This document shows positions 62,471-64,000 of a stretch of DNA of 64,000 nucleotides, piece after piece. Source of the DNA: an uncultured Rhodospirillaceae bacterium. GTDB taxonomy: Bacteria > Pseudomonadota > Alphaproteobacteria > Rhodospirillales > Casp-alpha2. The position numbers and the translations under genes are program-made. The first letter of the stretch is position 1. Each line of letters begins with the position of its first letter. The stretch covers positions 1-64,000 of the forward strand of contig CAJWCU010000002.1 of assembly GCA_913030825.1 (NCBI GenBank). The letters are read 5' to 3'. A model generated the notes under the pieces. That model ran no database searches and was not told the origin of the DNA. It was given only the letters and a program-made list of their open reading frames with translations.

Positions 62471-62485
62471 GGTGAATGTTTCACC
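62471..62485. promoter_or_regulatory. Inverted repeat GGTGAA-TGT-TTCACC upstream of the XRE regulator gene
   Basis: A perfect 6-bp inverted repeat around a 3-base spacer. It is one of several short palindromes in the 269-base region between the coiled-coil gene and the XRE gene. The GTGAA/TTCAC half-sites recur in the repeat at 62547-62576, suggesting operator sites for one protein. Confidence 0.5.
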
Positions 62486-62494
62486 CCATTTTGT

Positions 62495-62510
62495 GCATAT
62501 TCCCATATGC
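62495..62510. promoter_or_regulatory. Inverted repeat GCATAT-TCCC-ATATGC upstream of the XRE regulator gene
   Basis: A perfect 6-bp inverted repeat with a 4-base spacer, ten bases after the GTGAA palindrome. Its half-sites differ from the neighbouring repeats, so it may bind a different protein or be part of the promoter architecture. Confidence 0.4.
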
Positions 62511-62546
62511 CACTGATATCTATGGAAAAAAAATTTGCGACAGGCT

Positions 62547-62576
62547 CGTGAAGGGAAGTTAAGATAATTCTTCACG
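62547..62576. promoter_or_regulatory. Inverted repeat CGTGAAG ... CTTCACG around a probable promoter
   Basis: Perfect 7-bp arms (62547-62553 and 62570-62576) enclose 16 bases that include a TAAGAT/GATAAT -10-like sequence. The half-sites contain the same GTGAA/TTCAC element as the palindrome at 62471. Position suggests autoregulation of the XRE gene at 62649. Confidence 0.5.
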
Positions 62577-62648
62577 AAATAAGGCACGGGCCGGTACGGT
62601 CCGGCACCGGAACGAGGTGGCAAACACCCGTTTTCAGGGGGAGACATT

Positions 62649-64000
62649 ATGGCGCGATCACCAATGCTGGGCGCGCGCCTGCGCAGGCTCCGCAAGGACC
62701 GCAGCCTGACGCAGGTCAAACTGGCCGAAATTCTGGGGATTTCCCCCAGTTACCTGAACATGATCGAACACAACGACCGCCCCTTGACGGTGTCGCTGTT
62801 GTTGAAGCTGTCCGATGTCTTGGGTGTCGACCTGCGCGATTTCACCGCCGGCGACGAGGTTCGCATCAAAAGCGATCTGGAAGAGGCGATGTCCGACCCG
62901 CTGTTCGGCGGGACCCGGCCGTCGGCGGCGGAACTGGATGAATTCGTCACCGCCGTTCCGGATATCTGCCGTGCCTTCCTGCGACTCTACCGTTCGTACC
63001 GGAACAGCCGCGAAGACGTCGAGGCGCTGACCGACAAGCTGGCCTCCAGCCCCTATCTGGTGGCGTCCAGCCATTCCGTGCGGACACTGCTGACCTCGGT
63101 CCGGTCTTTCTCGGAAATCCTGCTCGATAACATCGACCTCGCCGCCGACGAGCGGCAGCAGTTTCTGGAGATCGTCGTCGACGGCACGGAGAAGCTGACG
63201 ACCCAGGTCGACGAATTGCTCCGCTTCATCACCGGCGAAAACCTGGAAGGTCTCTTGGACAGCCGCACGCCTTGGGAAGACGTCGGCGATTTCTGGGAAC
63301 GCAACGACAATTTCTTCGACGACCTGGATCACCGGGCGGAAACCATGCGGGCGGAGATCGGGGTCGATGCCGTGGCGCTGTACCCGCGTCTGACCGAATT
63401 GTTGGAGGCGCGCTTCGGGGTGGCCGTGGCGACCGAACCCGCCGCCGACGGCGGCCCGGCCCATCGCCTCGATGCCGACGACGCGGGGGCGGAGACGCTG
63501 ATTTTACGCGACGATCTGGCGCCGTCGTCCTTACGCTTCGCCCTGGCCCGGGAAATCGGGCGGCGCGCCGCCGCGGGGCATATCGCCGACCTGATCGACG
63601 AGGCCGGCCTCAGCGAGGCCGCGCAGCCGCTGGCCGCGGATTTTCTGGCCGCCTATTTCGCCGGGGCGTTCCTCATGCCCTACGACCTGTTCCTCGACCG
63701 CGCCCAGGCGTTCCGCTACGACGTCGAACGCCTGGCCCAGACCTTCGGCGTCAGTCTGGAGCAGGCGTGTCACCGCCTGGCCACCCTGCGCCGTCCGGGG
63801 CAGGAAGGAGTGCGGTTCCATTTCCTGCGCATCGATCGCGCCGGCAACGTGTTCAAACGGTTTTCCGGCTCCGGCCTGCCGATCCCCCGGTTCGCCGGAA
63901 TCTGTCCGCGTTGGAACGTCCACGCCGCCAGCGGCAGCCCGGGCAGCGTCGATGCCCAGGTCCTGCAACTGGCCGACGGCAGCGCCTATCTCTCCGTCGC
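62649..64000 (+). CDS. XRE-type regulator with DHp-like, IrrE-like and ScfR domains (runs off window)
   Basis: 450 codons are visible; the gene continues past the window end. ATG 62649 has a GGGGGAGA site. Residues 7-60 form an XRE helix-turn-helix (SLTQVKLAEILGISPSYLNMIE). Residues 138-192 resemble a histidine-kinase dimerisation and phosphotransfer helix pair, with His142 in SHSVRTLLTSVRSFSEIL matching the SHELRTPLTSI phospho-acceptor motif. A degenerate IrrE/M78 peptidase-like region follows, where HExxH reads R301-E302-I-G-R305. The C-terminal CPRWNVHAASGSPG segment belongs to the ScfR (short-chain fatty acyl regulator, RamB/PrpR-like) domain. There is no kinase ATPase domain. The role is likely regulation of acyl-CoA metabolism, with an unusual extra module. 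Confidence 0.85.
   Translation, partial: MARSPMLGARLRRLRKDRSLTQVKLAEILGISPSYLNMIEHNDRPLTVSLLLKLSDVLGVDLRDFTAGDEVRIKSDLEEAMSDPLFGGTRPSAAELDEFVTAVPDICRAFLRLYRSYRNSREDVEALTDKLASSPYLVASSHSVRTLLTSVRSFSEILLDNIDLAADERQQFLEIVVDGTEKLTTQVDELLRFITGENLEGLLDSRTPWEDVGDFWERNDNFFDDLDHRAETMRAEIGVDAVALYPRLTELLEARFGVAVATEPAADGGPAHRLDADDAGAETLILRDDLAPSSLRFALAREIGRRAAAGHIADLIDEAGLSEAAQPLAADFLAAYFAGAFLMPYDLFLDRAQAFRYDVERLAQTFGVSLEQACHRLATLRRPGQEGVRFHFLRIDRAGNVFKRFSGSGLPIPRFAGICPRWNVHAASGSPGSVDAQVLQLADGSAYLSV

Overview
This is a gene-dense, GC-rich 64 kb stretch of chromosome with no sign of phage, transposase or CRISPR. The content points to an alphaproteobacterium, most likely a Rhodospirillales-like, aerobic or microaerobic heterotroph. 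Grounds are a phasin with PhaR-like operators, a complete ccoNOQP-ccoGHIS (fixNOQP-fixGHIS) locus, the usg and DUF1491 families, XdhC/CoxG-type molybdoenzyme maturation, a groESL pair with a CIRCE-like element, and several TauD-family and CoA-linked catabolic enzymes. This placement is inference from gene content; no rRNA or marker-gene comparison was possible.

Region by region. 0-5 kb: tRNA-Val(GAC), a NodU/TobZ-type carbamoyltransferase and a tcuAB (tricarballylate oxidation) pair behind a perfect 14-bp palindrome. 4.6-6.5 kb: two tiny exported proteins and a nitroreductase. 6.8-15 kb: a PAS histidine kinase, a tandem-domain PPK2-type polyphosphate:AMP phosphotransferase, a periplasmic alpha/beta hydrolase, a GlcG/HbpS protein, a dihydroxyphthalate-decarboxylase-like protein with two zinc alcohol dehydrogenases, and a Met/His-rich cytochrome c'-like protein. 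15-24.4 kb: two TauD-type dioxygenases flanking an FMN glutamate-synthase-like protein, a LysR regulator, a dehalogenase-like hydrolase, an iron-ADH-fold protein lacking its metal ligands, a D-amino acid aminotransferase, a carboxymuconolactone-decarboxylase-fold protein and a DsbA-fold isomerase. 24.4-32.8 kb: glnS, a large multi-PAS kinase, DUF454, an MlaF-like ATPase, DUF1491, small sensory or unknown proteins and a CaiB-type CoA transferase.

32.8-40.8 kb is the most coherent locus: a three-subunit form II molybdenum hydroxylase (coxL/M/S-like) reads leftward. Reading rightward from the same intergenic region are mocA, coxG, xdhC, a cysteine desulfurase and an IscU/SufU-type scaffold. It looks like an enzyme with its own cofactor sulfuration and Fe-S supply line. 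The divergent promoter region carries the same TTGTATACAA core as the tcuAB promoter, suggesting one shared GntR-type regulator.

41.8-50.8 kb is the high-affinity cbb3 oxidase locus with its assembly factors and a downstream Crp/Fnr regulator; a perfect FNR/ANR-type box lies upstream of ccoN. 51-58.4 kb carries phasin, a D-2-hydroxyacid dehydrogenase, an esterase, groES-groEL, usg and an OPT transporter. 58.4-64 kb holds a response regulator - small membrane protein - SSF/histidine-kinase operon, a coiled-coil protein and, running off the right edge, an XRE regulator. That regulator appears to combine an HTH, a histidine-kinase DHp-like segment, a degenerate IrrE-type peptidase fold and a ScfR C-terminal domain. 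It is the least conventional single gene in the window.
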